From contig JAFSGW010000099.1 in the NCBI GenBank assembly GCA_017440585.1, positions 42,979 through 106,978 of the forward strand: a stretch of DNA of 64,000 bases. The letters are read 5' to 3'. The stretch comes from Clostridia bacterium. GTDB lineage: Bacteria > Bacillota > Clostridia > UMGS1883. The notes under the pieces are model-generated. The model made no database searches, was not told the DNA's origin, and saw only the letters and a list, made by a program, of their open reading frames with translations. Below, piece by piece: positions 15,482-22,813 of the stretch (positions are counted from its first letter, which is position 1; every line of letters begins with the position of its first letter). The position numbers were made by a program, and so were the translations under genes.

Positions 15482-15679
15482 GCGATATAAATCCCTGTCG
15501 GGATTTGCGATATTCCCCTTCGGGGAGCGATATACCTGCGGTGCGATATGTTCGGCTCTGCCGAACGTGTTATGGGTGTGAGGGATTTATAGCATATCGC
15601 ATTTTCATTTTAATGAAAATATATCGCATCCGAATGAAATGAGGATATATCGCATTATTCCGAAGGAATAATATATCGC
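15482..15679. repeat. GCGATAT-spaced hairpin array A (four forward, four inverted spacers)
   Basis: Forward 7-mers GCGATAT at 15482, 15507, 15527 and 15543; inverted ATATCGC at 15594, 15621, 15647 and 15673. Between them lie different hairpins: AAATCCC/GGGATTT, TCCCC/GGGGA, ACC/GGT, GTTCGGC/GCCGAAC, then ATTTTCATT/AATGAAAAT, ATCC/GGAT and ATTATTCC/GGAATAAT. The centre (15567-15593) is unpaired. The array has no open frame and lies right after the kdgK terminator. It is not a CRISPR: the constant part is 7 bases and every insert is a palindrome. Confidence 0.8.
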
Positions 15680-15694
15680 CAAACCGCTTTCCAA

Positions 15695-15735
15695 AATTCT
15701 GTGGCAATACACAAAATTTCGGAAAGTGAATATTG
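15695..15735 (+). repeat. 41-bp direct repeat, left copy, before the DUF4143 ATPase gene
   Basis: Begins AATTCTGTGGCAATACAC and ends AAGTGAATATTG. It differs at one base from the copy at 17108-17148 after the ATPase gene. It contains a small hairpin AAATT-TGTG / CACA-AATTT. Confidence 0.85.
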
Positions 15736-15761
15736 ACTTTAGGTAACGGGTATTATATAAT
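15733..15761 (+). promoter_or_regulatory. Promoter of the first DUF4143 ATPase gene
   Basis: TTGACT (15733-15738), 17-bp spacer, TATAAT (15756-15761). Its first bases are the last bases of the left direct repeat. Confidence 0.85.
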
Positions 15762-15775
15762 GGAATCGAAAAAAC

Positions 15776-15806
15776 TATGGCAATACACAAAATTTCGGGA
15801 AGTGAA
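15776..15806 (+). repeat. Internal partial copy of the 41-bp direct repeat
   Basis: TATGGCAATACACAAAATTT then CGGGAAGTGAA, immediately before ATG 15811. The GGGAAGTGAAG of this copy supplies the ribosome site of the ATPase gene. Confidence 0.8.
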
Positions 15807-15810
15807 GTTG

Positions 15811-17109
15811 ATGATTGAAAGAAAGAAGTATCTTGATAAATTAATAAGCAAAAAAGAAAATGGTCTTGTAAAGGTTATTACGGGTATTCGCAGAAGCGGA
15901 AAATCATACCTTCTTTTCAATATTTATAAAAGCTACCTGCTTTCTGTCGGGGTCGGTGAGGATTGCATTATTGAGCTTGCCCTTGATGATGATGAAAATA
16001 TAAGGTACCGTAACCCCTTGGAGCTTGGTGAATATCTGAGAAACAGGACGGCAGACAAGGAAAGAATGTATTATGTTTTCCTTGATGAAATACAAAAGGT
16101 TGTAACCATTCAGAACCCATATATAAAGGATGTTGAAGATAAAATCGGGTTTGTAGATGTTCTTTTGGGGCTTATGAAACGCGAAAATATAGATCTGTAT
16201 GTTACGGGCAGTAATTCAAAAATGCTCTCGTCGGATATTTTGACGGAGTTTCGCGGCAGAGGCGATGAAATAAGGGTTAACCCGTTATCCTTCGGCGAGT
16301 TTTATAGTGCATTCCCCGGCGATAGGCATGACGCATGGCAGGAATACTGTACTTACGGAGGATTGCCTCTTGTTTTAAAAAAGCAAACTCACGAAGAAAA
16401 GGCAAAATACCTTCAAACCTTGTTCGATAAAATATACTTGAGCGACATAATGGAAAGAAACAAAATACTTTACGAGAAAACAGTTTTAGATGATATACTG
16501 AACATTGTGTCATCTTCTATTGGCTCACTTACAAATGCAAACAATATTGCGAAAACCTTTAAAAGCAATAAGCAAATCAGTATTGATACGACAACTGTAG
16601 CTCGGTATCTGGACTTGTTTATTGATGCGTTTCTCATTTTTAAGGCGGAGCGCTACGACGTAAAGGGCAGAAAATATATAGGCTCGCCTTTGAAATACTA
16701 TTTTTCTGACATAGGGCTTCGTAACGCAAGGCTACAGTTCCGGCAGATGGAAGAAAATCATATAATGGAAAACATTATTTATAACGAGCTTATATACCGT
16801 GAGTTCAATGTGGATGTGGGCGTTGTCGAATACTTTTATCGTGGCGAAGACAAAAAGAGCAAACGTGCAAGTCTTGAAATTGATTTTATTGCAAATAAAG
16901 GCAGTCAGAAATATTATATTCAATCTGCCTTATCGGTAGCCGATGAAGAAAAACGAAATCAGGAAATACGCTCACTTAAAAACGTGGGGGACTCTTTCAA
17001 AAAAATTGTGGTTGTGAAGGATAATATCATACCTTATAATGATGAAAACGGAATTTTCTATATCGGCATTGAGCAGTTTTTGCTTGACGAGAGTATAATG
17101 AATGGGTAA
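15811..17109 (+). CDS. AAA-family ATPase with DUF4143 C-terminal domain (first copy)
   Basis: 432 residues from ATG 15811; an upstream in-frame start would read through the repeat and is unlikely. N-terminal P-loop GIRRSGKSYLL, Walker B-like YVFLDEIQKV, sensor YVTGSNSKML, then FRGRGDEIRVNPLSFGEFY, and a C-terminal DUF4143 region (LEIDFIANKGSQKYYIQSAL) related to restriction-like nuclease folds. Such AAA_14/DUF4143 ATPases are numerous in gut Clostridia and Bacteroidota and largely uncharacterised; links to toxin-like or mobile roles are speculative. It has its own promoter and is bounded by 41-bp direct repeats. Base composition is more A+T-rich than the flanking operons. Confidence 0.88.
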   Translation: MIERKKYLDKLISKKENGLVKVITGIRRSGKSYLLFNIYKSYLLSVGVGEDCIIELALDDDENIRYRNPLELGEYLRNRTADKERMYYVFLDEIQKVVTIQNPYIKDVEDKIGFVDVLLGLMKRENIDLYVTGSNSKMLSSDILTEFRGRGDEIRVNPLSFGEFYSAFPGDRHDAWQEYCTYGGLPLVLKKQTHEEKAKYLQTLFDKIYLSDIMERNKILYEKTVLDDILNIVSSSIGSLTNANNIAKTFKSNKQISIDTTTVARYLDLFIDAFLIFKAERYDVKGRKYIGSPLKYYFSDIGLRNARLQFRQMEENHIMENIIYNELIYREFNVDVGVVEYFYRGEDKKSKRASLEIDFIANKGSQKYYIQSALSVADEEKRNQEIRSLKNVGDSFKKIVVVKDNIIPYNDENGIFYIGIEQFLLDESIMNG

Positions 17110-17148
17110 TTCTGTGGCAATACACAAAATTTCGGGAAGTGAATATTG
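17108..17148 (+). repeat. 41-bp direct repeat, right copy, after the DUF4143 ATPase gene
   Basis: 40 of 41 bases match the left copy at 15695-15735. It begins at the last bases of the ATPase stop codon (TAA 17107-17109) and leads into an AGCAATT-family fragment (TTGCTCATTACTCATTG). Confidence 0.85.
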
Positions 17149-17160
17149 CTCATTACTCAT

Positions 17161-17209
17161 TGTATTTAATGTCAAGAATTTTGCAAATAAATTCTTGACA
17201 TTAAATACA
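17161..17209. repeat. 20-bp perfect inverted repeat overlapping the rpsO promoter
   Basis: Arms 17161-17180 (ending GTCAAGAATT) and 17190-17209 (starting AATTCTTGAC) pair without mismatch around a 9-base loop. The right arm contains the rpsO -35 box TTGACA. Confidence 0.85.
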
Positions 17210-17223
17210 TGTTGTGTTAATAT
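17195..17223 (+). promoter_or_regulatory. rpsO promoter inside an inverted repeat
   Basis: TTGACA (17195-17200), 17-bp spacer, TAATAT (17218-17223); an overlapping TATAAT at 17221-17226 has a 20-bp spacer. The -35 lies in the right arm of the 20-bp palindrome. Confidence 0.7.
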
Positions 17224-17226
17224 AAT

Positions 17227-17336
17227 AAACGGCTTTATAAGCCTTGTCCGCAGGCAAGGGGTTCGGACACTCCGACCAATACCTTTGGCTGACGGGGAAT
17301 AATAATTATTATATTATATTTATGGAGGTATTTACT
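17227..17336 (+). promoter_or_regulatory. Structured leader of rpsO, possible S15 autoregulatory site
   Basis: About 105 bases of leader contain GGCTT/AAGCC, GTCCG/CGGAC and TCGGA/TCCGA helices that cannot all form at once, followed by an A+T-rich stretch and the GGAGG site. S15 commonly represses its own mRNA by binding leader structures that differ between phyla; this leader is a candidate by position. I do not recognise a specific published consensus. Confidence 0.45.
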
Positions 17337-17600
17337 ATGACACCCGAAAGAAAAGCAGAAATAATTAAGGAATTCCAGCTTTCTCCTACAGATACTGGTT
17401 CTCCCGAAGTTCAGATTGCTCTCCTTACAGAGAGAATCAACCACCTCAACGAACACCTTAAGGAGTTCAAGAAGGACCATCACTCCAGACGTGGTCTTCT
17501 TATGATGGTTGGTAAGAGACGTGGTCTTCTCGACTACCTCACAAAGAAGGATATCGAAAGATACCGTGCAATCGTTGCTAAGCTCGGTTTGAGAAAGTAA
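17337..17600 (+). CDS. rpsO: 30S ribosomal protein S15
   Basis: 87 residues from ATG 17337 with a GGAGG site. Typical length and sequence: [60 protein letters not shown]. It binds the central domain of 16S rRNA early in assembly. Order rpsO-pnp-M16 peptidase is shared with Bacillus and many Bacillota. It ends in its own terminator. Confidence 0.98.
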   Translation: MTPERKAEIIKEFQLSPTDTGSPEVQIALLTERINHLNEHLKEFKKDHHSRRGLLMMVGKRRGLLDYLTKKDIERYRAIVAKLGLRK

Positions 17601-17607
17601 TTACGGG

Positions 17608-17640
17608 CAAGGCGGAGCAATTTCTGTTCCGCCTTGTTTT
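17608..17640 (+). terminator. rpsO terminator
   Basis: CAAGGCGGA / TCCGCCTTG (17608-17616 / 17628-17636) followed by TTTT. Confidence 0.85.
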
Positions 17641-17671
17641 CACGTTTACAAACCGAAAAATTCAGGTGCAC

Positions 17672-17785
17672 GAGGGCTTATGATAGTTTATTTATCACTT
17701 ATGAATGGGCGTGAAAACGGGCGATTAATAATCGCCCCTACAATGTGTTTGCGCCTATCTGTAAGTGATAAACGCATAAGTCCTC
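17672..17785 (+). other. Long-range hairpin in the pnp leader with a REP palindrome at its tip
   Basis: Paired arms: GAGG(G)CTTATG with CATAAG(T)CCTC, GTTT with AAAC, ATCACTTA with TAAGTGAT, GGCG with CGCC. The loop region is the REP-like palindrome at 17718-17741. The helix ends 36 bases before the pnp start. In other bacteria a leader hairpin is the target of PNPase/RNase III autoregulation; that role here is inferred from position only. Confidence 0.65.
17718..17741. repeat. REP-like palindrome, copy 6
   Basis: CGGGCGATT-A-ATAATCGCCC followed by CTAC. The inner stem varies (ATT/AAT) but the frame GGGCG/CGCCCCTAC is conserved. It forms the tip of the pnp leader hairpin. Confidence 0.75.
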
Positions 17786-17821
17786 ATCTAAAACAAAGTA
17801 TTTTTAGAAAGGAAAATTGAT

Positions 17822-19918
17822 ATGTTCAGAACGTTTGAAACAACATTCGCAGGCCGTCCTCTTGTTATCGAAACAGGCAAGATGGCACAGCTTGCTTCCG
17901 GTAGCTGTCTTGTACGCTACGGTGACACAGCAGTTCACGCTGCTTGTACAATTTCTGCAAAGCCCCGTGAAGGAGTAGACTTCTTCCCCTTGGCAGTAGA
18001 CTACGAAGAAAAGCTTTACGCTGCAGGCAAAATCCCCGGCAGCTATCTTAAGAGAGAGGGTCGTCCTTCTGAAAAGGCAATCCTTGCTTCCCGTTGTATT
18101 GACCGTCCCATGAGACCCTTGTTCCCCAAGGACCTTCGTAACGACGTGTCTATCGTTACAACAGTAATGTGTGTTGACCCCGACTGCTCCCCCGAGGTTG
18201 CAGCTATGGTTGGTGCATCTATCGCAGCGTGCATTTCTCCCGCTCCCTTCAACGGTCCCATCGCAGGCGTTAGCGTAGGTCTGGTTGACGGCGAAATCGT
18301 TATTAACCCCACACTCGCTCAGAGAGAAGTAAGTGAAATGTACCTTACAATCGCAGGTACAAAGGAAAAGGTTAACATGATTGAAGCAGGCGGCAGCGAA
18401 ATCCCCGAGGATTTAATGTTCGAAGCTATCATGAAGGCTCATGAAGAAATCGTAAAGATCTGCGAATTTATCGAAACAATCCAGACTGCTATCGGCAAGG
18501 AAAAGATTGAATATACACCTATCGAAGTTCCCGAAGACCTCTACGAGGACATCAAGGCATTTGCTATCGATAAGGTTAAGTACGCTCTTGACACAGACGA
18601 CAAGAACGTTCGTGAAGAACGCCTTAAGCCCGTATACGAAGAAGTGTACGAAGCAATGGCTGAAAAGTATCCCGAGGTTGAAACTACACTTATGGACGAA
18701 GCTATCTACAAGCTTCAGAAGTACATTGTAAGAAGATGGATTCTTGACGAAGGCAGACGTGTTGACGGCCGTAAGCTTGATGAAATCCGTCCTCTTTCTG
18801 CTGAGGTTGGCCTTCTTCCCCGTGTTCACGGTACAGGTCTTTTCACACGTGGTCAGACACAGGTATTGACAACTGTAACACTCGGTACTCTTTCCGAAGC
18901 ACAGCTTCTTGACGGTATCGATGAAGAAGTTGAAAAGAGATATATGCATCACTACAACTTCCCCAGCTACTCTGTTGGCGAAACAAGAGCCTCCAGAGGC
19001 CCCGGACGTAGAGAAATCGGTCACGGTGCTCTTGCTGAAAAGGCACTCGTTCCCGTAATTCCCTCCCGTGAAGAATTCCCCTACTCCTTGAGACTTGTAA
19101 GTGAAGTTCTTTCTTCCAACGGCTCCACAAGCCAGGGTAGTATCTGTGGCTCCACACTTGCTCTTATGGATGCAGGTGTTCCCATTAAGGCTCCCGTTGC
19201 AGGTATCTCCTGCGGCTTGGTTACAGAAGGCGATCGTTTCATCACAATGGTTGACATTCAGGGCCTTGAGGACTTCTTCGGCGATATGGACTTTAAGGTA
19301 GCAGGTACAAAGAAGGGTATCACAGCTATTCAGGTTGATATCAAGATTGACGGTCTTACACCCGAAATCATCAAGGAAGCTCTTATGAAGACACGCGACG
19401 CTCGTTATAAGATTCTTGACGAATGTATGCTTCCCTGCATCGCTGAACCTCGTGCAGAGCTTTCTAAGTATGCTCCCAAGATCTTCACAATGACAGTTGA
19501 CCCCGAAAAGATTGGTGATATCATCGGTAAGCAGGGTAAGACAATCCAGAAGATTACAGCCATGACAGGCGTTAAGATTGACATTGAGGACGACGGCACA
19601 GTTCTTATCGCAACAACAGACACAGAAGCTGCTGAAAAGGCTATGAAGCTCATCAACGGCGTTTGCGGCAACATCGAAATCGGTGAAGTATTCCTCGGTA
19701 CAGTTACAAAGCTTATGGACTTTGGTGCATTTGTTGAATTCCTTCCCGGTAAGGAAGGCCTCGTTCACATTTCCAAGCTCGACCATAAGAGAGTTGAAAA
19801 GGTTTCTGACGTGGTTAGTGTTGGTGACGAAATTATGGTTAAGGTTATCGAATTTGACCGTATGGGCAGAATTAACCTTTCCCGTAAAGACGCTCTTCCC
19901 AAGCCCGAAGCTGAATAA
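17822..19918 (+). CDS. pnp: Polyribonucleotide nucleotidyltransferase (PNPase)
   Basis: 698 residues from ATG 17822 (GAAAGGA site), full length. It degrades RNA 3' to 5' with phosphate and can also add tails. Two RNase PH domains (about 5-220 and 310-540; GRPSEKAILASRCIDRPMRP, GETRASRGPGRREIGHGALA), a helical linker, a KH domain (EKIGDIIGKQGKTIQKI, about 553-605) and an S1 domain (GTVTKLMDFGAFVEFLPGKE, about 620-690). All are intact. Heavy codon bias. A long structured leader precedes it and a terminator follows. Confidence 0.98.
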   Translation: MFRTFETTFAGRPLVIETGKMAQLASGSCLVRYGDTAVHAACTISAKPREGVDFFPLAVDYEEKLYAAGKIPGSYLKREGRPSEKAILASRCIDRPMRPLFPKDLRNDVSIVTTVMCVDPDCSPEVAAMVGASIAACISPAPFNGPIAGVSVGLVDGEIVINPTLAQREVSEMYLTIAGTKEKVNMIEAGGSEIPEDLMFEAIMKAHEEIVKICEFIETIQTAIGKEKIEYTPIEVPEDLYEDIKAFAIDKVKYALDTDDKNVREERLKPVYEEVYEAMAEKYPEVETTLMDEAIYKLQKYIVRRWILDEGRRVDGRKLDEIRPLSAEVGLLPRVHGTGLFTRGQTQVLTTVTLGTLSEAQLLDGIDEEVEKRYMHHYNFPSYSVGETRASRGPGRREIGHGALAEKALVPVIPSREEFPYSLRLVSEVLSSNGSTSQGSICGSTLALMDAGVPIKAPVAGISCGLVTEGDRFITMVDIQGLEDFFGDMDFKVAGTKKGITAIQVDIKIDGLTPEIIKEALMKTRDARYKILDECMLPCIAEPRAELSKYAPKIFTMTVDPEKIGDIIGKQGKTIQKITAMTGVKIDIEDDGTVLIATTDTEAAEKAMKLINGVCGNIEIGEVFLGTVTKLMDFGAFVEFLPGKEGLVHISKLDHKRVEKVSDVVSVGDEIMVKVIEFDRMGRINLSRKDALPKPEAE

Positions 19919-19951
19919 GGCTGACGATTTTGGCGCAGACATTATAAAATT

Positions 19952-19979
19952 AAAAGGGGAGAGGAAACTCTCCCTTTTT
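19952..19979 (+). terminator. pnp terminator
   Basis: AAAAGGGGAGAG / CTCTCCCTTTTT with GAAA loop; 12 pairs with one G-T. It lies just before the M16 peptidase ribosome site, so the peptidase may depend on readthrough. Confidence 0.8.
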
Positions 19980-19994
19980 CAATGTGGTGATTGT

Positions 19995-21221
19995 ATGAAT
20001 AAGATTACAACTTTAAAAAACGGACTCAGGATAATAACCGAGGTTATGCCCGGTGCACAGAGCGTTTTTGTGGGCGTGTGGGTCAAGGCAGGAAGTGCCA
20101 ACGAAAAGGACAGTGAGTGGGGCATAAGCCACTTTATTGAGCACATGGTTTTCAAGGGCACAGAAAAAAGAACCGCACAACAGATAAGCGAAGAAACAGA
20201 CTATGTTGGCGGTCAGGCAAATGCCTTTACATCCAGGGACTGCACCTGCTACTACTCAAGAACGCTTCCTGAGCATATGGAGCTTTCCTTCGACATCCTT
20301 TCCGACATTTACCATAACCCCCGTCTTTTAAAGAAGGATATTGACCTTGAGAGGGGCGTTATAAAAGAGGAAATCATGATGTATGAGGACTGCCCCGAGG
20401 ATCTGGTTCAGGACAGGCTTCTTGCTGCAGTTTACCCCGACAGTGCAATAGGAAGGGAAATTGCAGGCAGTTTGGAGTCGGTAGATGGCTTGAACCGTGA
20501 AAAAATGGTTGACTATATGAACCGTTATTACACTCCCGACAACACGGTTATAACCGTTTGCGGAAGGTTTGACGAAAAGATGGCAATAAGCCTTTGCGAA
20601 AAGTATTTCTCCCACCGTATCACAGCCTTCTCCGGCAACAGGGTAATTGTGCCCCGTTTTGAAAGCGTTGACGTAAGGTGGGAAAAGGACATTGAGCAGG
20701 CTCATTTGTGCCTTTCCTATCCTACAGTAAAGCTTGGAAGCGACAAGGAAAGCTATACATTATCTGCCTTAAGTAACATTTTCGGCGGAAGCATGTCCAG
20801 TAGGCTTTTCAACAAGGTCCGTGAGGAACGTGGCCTTTGCTACAGCGTTTATTCCTACTCCTCCCAGACAGAGGTTTCGGGGCTTTTCAGCATTTATACA
20901 GGTCTTAATGCAAATTGCCTTAATGCTGCTGAAGAGGTTATACATAATGAGATAGCACGCCTTTTAAAGGATGGCATAACCGACTACGAGCTTACAAAGG
21001 GCAAGGAACAGCTTAAGGCGGCAATTCTTATGGATATGGAAAACCCCTCAAGCCGTATGAGTGCACTTGGCAAGGATATGCTCATTTATAACTCTGTTAA
21101 GCCTATTGAAGAAATTGTAAGAGATATCGACTCTGTCACAAAGCATGACATTGAAGAGGCGGCACATATGGTTTTTGAAAAAAGAGGTGCACGTGGTGTG
21201 CTTCTGCCCATTGAGAGGTAA
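19995..21221 (+). CDS. M16-family zinc peptidase (MlpA/YmxG type)
   Basis: 408 residues from ATG 19995. The inverted zinc motif HFIEHM (HxxEH) lies at about residues 45-49, with the second Glu downstream in ERGVIKEEIMMYED. The C-terminal half-domain has FGGSMSSRLFNKVREERGLC, the conserved Arg-Tyr region of the family. Length and single-copy position after pnp match the Bacillus mlpA neighbourhood. The substrate is unknown; processing of small peptides is likely. The gene is followed directly by AGCAATT repeats and a terminator. Confidence 0.92.
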   Translation: MNKITTLKNGLRIITEVMPGAQSVFVGVWVKAGSANEKDSEWGISHFIEHMVFKGTEKRTAQQISEETDYVGGQANAFTSRDCTCYYSRTLPEHMELSFDILSDIYHNPRLLKKDIDLERGVIKEEIMMYEDCPEDLVQDRLLAAVYPDSAIGREIAGSLESVDGLNREKMVDYMNRYYTPDNTVITVCGRFDEKMAISLCEKYFSHRITAFSGNRVIVPRFESVDVRWEKDIEQAHLCLSYPTVKLGSDKESYTLSALSNIFGGSMSSRLFNKVREERGLCYSVYSYSSQTEVSGLFSIYTGLNANCLNAAEEVIHNEIARLLKDGITDYELTKGKEQLKAAILMDMENPSSRMSALGKDMLIYNSVKPIEEIVRDIDSVTKHDIEEAAHMVFEKRGARGVLLPIER

Positions 21222-21299
21222 TTAGCAATTAGCAATTAGCAATGAGCAATTAGCAATTAAGGTAAAAGGCGGTCAATGACCGCCTTTTTTGTATTGATT
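21222..21299 (+). repeat. AGCAATT repeats plus terminator unit, left copy
   Basis: Five tandem AGCAATT/AGCAATG words, then AAGGTAAAAGGCGGTCAATGAC and the matching arm. Essentially the same unit recurs at 22720-22785, so the second DUF4143 ATPase gene is framed by direct repeats. Confidence 0.8.
21264..21290 (+). terminator. M16 peptidase terminator
   Basis: AAAAGGCGGTC / GACCGCCTTTT with loop AAT and a T run. The same hairpin is used at 22749-22776 and, with one loop change, at 27642-27670. Confidence 0.9.
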
Positions 21300-21372
21300 A
21301 AAAGCATTTGAAAACAATGTTCGCCGTAAAAAGTGTAACTGTTCAGCAAAAAAACGTTGTATTTTTTGTGAT

Positions 21373-21401
21373 TTGGTGTTATGCTATACTTGTATTATAA
21401 T
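21373..21401 (+). promoter_or_regulatory. Promoter of the second DUF4143 ATPase gene
   Basis: TTGGTG (21373-21378), 17-bp spacer, TATAAT (21396-21401), directly before the ACGGAGG ribosome site. Confidence 0.7.
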
Positions 21402-21416
21402 TACGGAGGTGCGTGT

Positions 21417-22724
21417 ATGTACCGAATTGCTATTGAAGAGCTATTTAAATGGAAACAAAGCAAACGCCGAAAACCTTTGATTATCGAAGGTGCCCGTCAG
21501 GTTGGTAAAACCTGGCTGATGAAAGAGTTTGGCAGGCAGGCGTATGCAGATACCATATATATCAATTTTGATTCCAATTCCCAAATGGCAGAGCTGTTCT
21601 CTTCTGATTTGGATACAGAACGTTTGATTATGGGGCTGGAGCTGTATGCAGGACGAAAAATTGACCCTGAAAATGCTTTGCTGATTTTTGATGAAGTGCA
21701 AGAGGTTCCAAGAGCACTCAGCTCTCTTAAATATTTCTATGAAAATGCACCGCAGTATCACATTATATGTGCCGGTTCCCTGCTTGGTATTGCTTTGCAT
21801 CAGGGTACATCATTCCCTGTGGGCAAGGTGGATTTTTTGAAGCTGTATCCTCTCTCTTTCAAGGAGTTTTTGATGGCAACCGATAAAGAACGGTTTGCAG
21901 AACTGATTGATAAAAAAGACTTCCGGATGATTACAAGCTTCAAGCAAACATATATTGATGCCCTGAAGCATTATTACTTTGTTGGCGGTATGCCCGAAGC
22001 CGTACAGAGCTTTGCAGAAAACAAAGATTTTAACGAGGTTCGTGAAATTCAAAGGCGAATCCTCGCAGCCTATGAACAGGATTTTTCCAAGCATGCTCCC
22101 AACGAAATTGTGCCCAGACTTCGTATGCTGTGGAACAGCATTCCTTCTCAGCTGGCGAAAGAAAACAAGAAGTTCATCTATGGTATTGTTCGTGAGGGTG
22201 CCCGTGCGAAGGACTACGAAACTGCGATTATGTGGCTTTGTGATTGCGGTCTTGTTCATAAAATCACCCGCGTCAATACGGCAGGCATCCCTTTGAGGGC
22301 GTATGAGGACCTGAAAGCATTTAAGCTGTTTATGGCAGATGTTGGTCTCCTTGGCTGCATGGCAGGTCTTCGTCAGAGCACTTTGCTTGACGGCAACGAC
22401 CTTTTTGTTGAGTTCAAGGGTGCACTTACGGAGCAGTATGTTTGTCAGCAGTTAAAGACCATTCCGGATTTAGATGTTTACTATTATACCAATGACAGAG
22501 GCTCCTGTGAGGTTGACTTTGTCGTTGATACAGGCGAATTGATTGTTCCTGTTGAAGTAAAGGCAGAGGTTAACCTCAGAGCTAAAAGCCTTAAGACGTA
22601 CCGGGAAAAGTTTTCTCCTGAGGTTTCTGTTCGTACATCTATGGCAGACTATAAAAAAGAAGAATGGCTCGTTAATCTGCCACTGTATGCGATAGATCAG
22701 ATTAAGGGTATTGAAAATAATTAG
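21417..22724 (+). CDS. AAA-family ATPase with DUF4143 C-terminal domain (second copy)
   Basis: 435 residues from ATG 21417 (CGGAGG site). P-loop IEGARQVGKTWLM, Walker B LLIFDEVQEV, sensor ICAGSLLGIAL, KLYPLSFKEFL, and a C-terminal CEVDFVVDTGELIVPVEVKA that carries the D-ExK pattern of PD-(D/E)xK nuclease folds. It is the same superfamily as the first copy at 15811-17109 but a different subfamily with little identity. It is a single gene with its own promoter and is bounded by direct repeats. Function unknown; the type is widespread in gut anaerobes. Confidence 0.88.
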   Translation: MYRIAIEELFKWKQSKRRKPLIIEGARQVGKTWLMKEFGRQAYADTIYINFDSNSQMAELFSSDLDTERLIMGLELYAGRKIDPENALLIFDEVQEVPRALSSLKYFYENAPQYHIICAGSLLGIALHQGTSFPVGKVDFLKLYPLSFKEFLMATDKERFAELIDKKDFRMITSFKQTYIDALKHYYFVGGMPEAVQSFAENKDFNEVREIQRRILAAYEQDFSKHAPNEIVPRLRMLWNSIPSQLAKENKKFIYGIVREGARAKDYETAIMWLCDCGLVHKITRVNTAGIPLRAYEDLKAFKLFMADVGLLGCMAGLRQSTLLDGNDLFVEFKGALTEQYVCQQLKTIPDLDVYYYTNDRGSCEVDFVVDTGELIVPVEVKAEVNLRAKSLKTYREKFSPEVSVRTSMADYKKEEWLVNLPLYAIDQIKGIENN

Positions 22725-22785
22725 CAATTAGCAATTAGCAATTAAGGTAAAAAGGCGGTCAATGACCGCCTTTTTTGTATTGATT
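22720..22785 (+). repeat. AGCAATT repeats plus terminator unit, right copy
   Basis: Matches 21222-21299 apart from two missing repeat words and one extra A. It starts within the stop codon region of the ATPase gene. Confidence 0.8.
22749..22776 (+). terminator. Terminator of the second DUF4143 ATPase gene
   Basis: AAAAAGGCGGTC / GACCGCCTTTTT with loop AAT and six T. Confidence 0.9.
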
Positions 22786-22808
22786 TTTGTATTGGTTAGT
22801 GGTAAAAT
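22780..22808 (+). promoter_or_regulatory. Promoter of a candidate small RNA
   Basis: TTGATT (22780-22785), 17-bp spacer, TAAAAT (22803-22808). Transcription would start at about 22814, exactly where the long stem begins. Confidence 0.6.
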
Positions 22809-22813
22809 GTACT

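Noticed and set aside
15733..15810. Upstream TTG start of the first ATPase gene
   Set aside because: The extra 26 residues would be encoded by the promoter -35/-10 and the repeat; ATG 15811 gives the normal family start.
17141..17165. Independent gene or tRNA in the gap before rpsO
   Set aside because: Only repeat fragments, a palindrome, a promoter and a leader are present; no cloverleaf was found here or in other gaps.
18413..19942. A 509-codon open frame opposite pnp
   Set aside because: It is Cys/Asn/Phe-rich with no domain, and results from the biased codons of pnp read on the other strand. The sense protein is certain.
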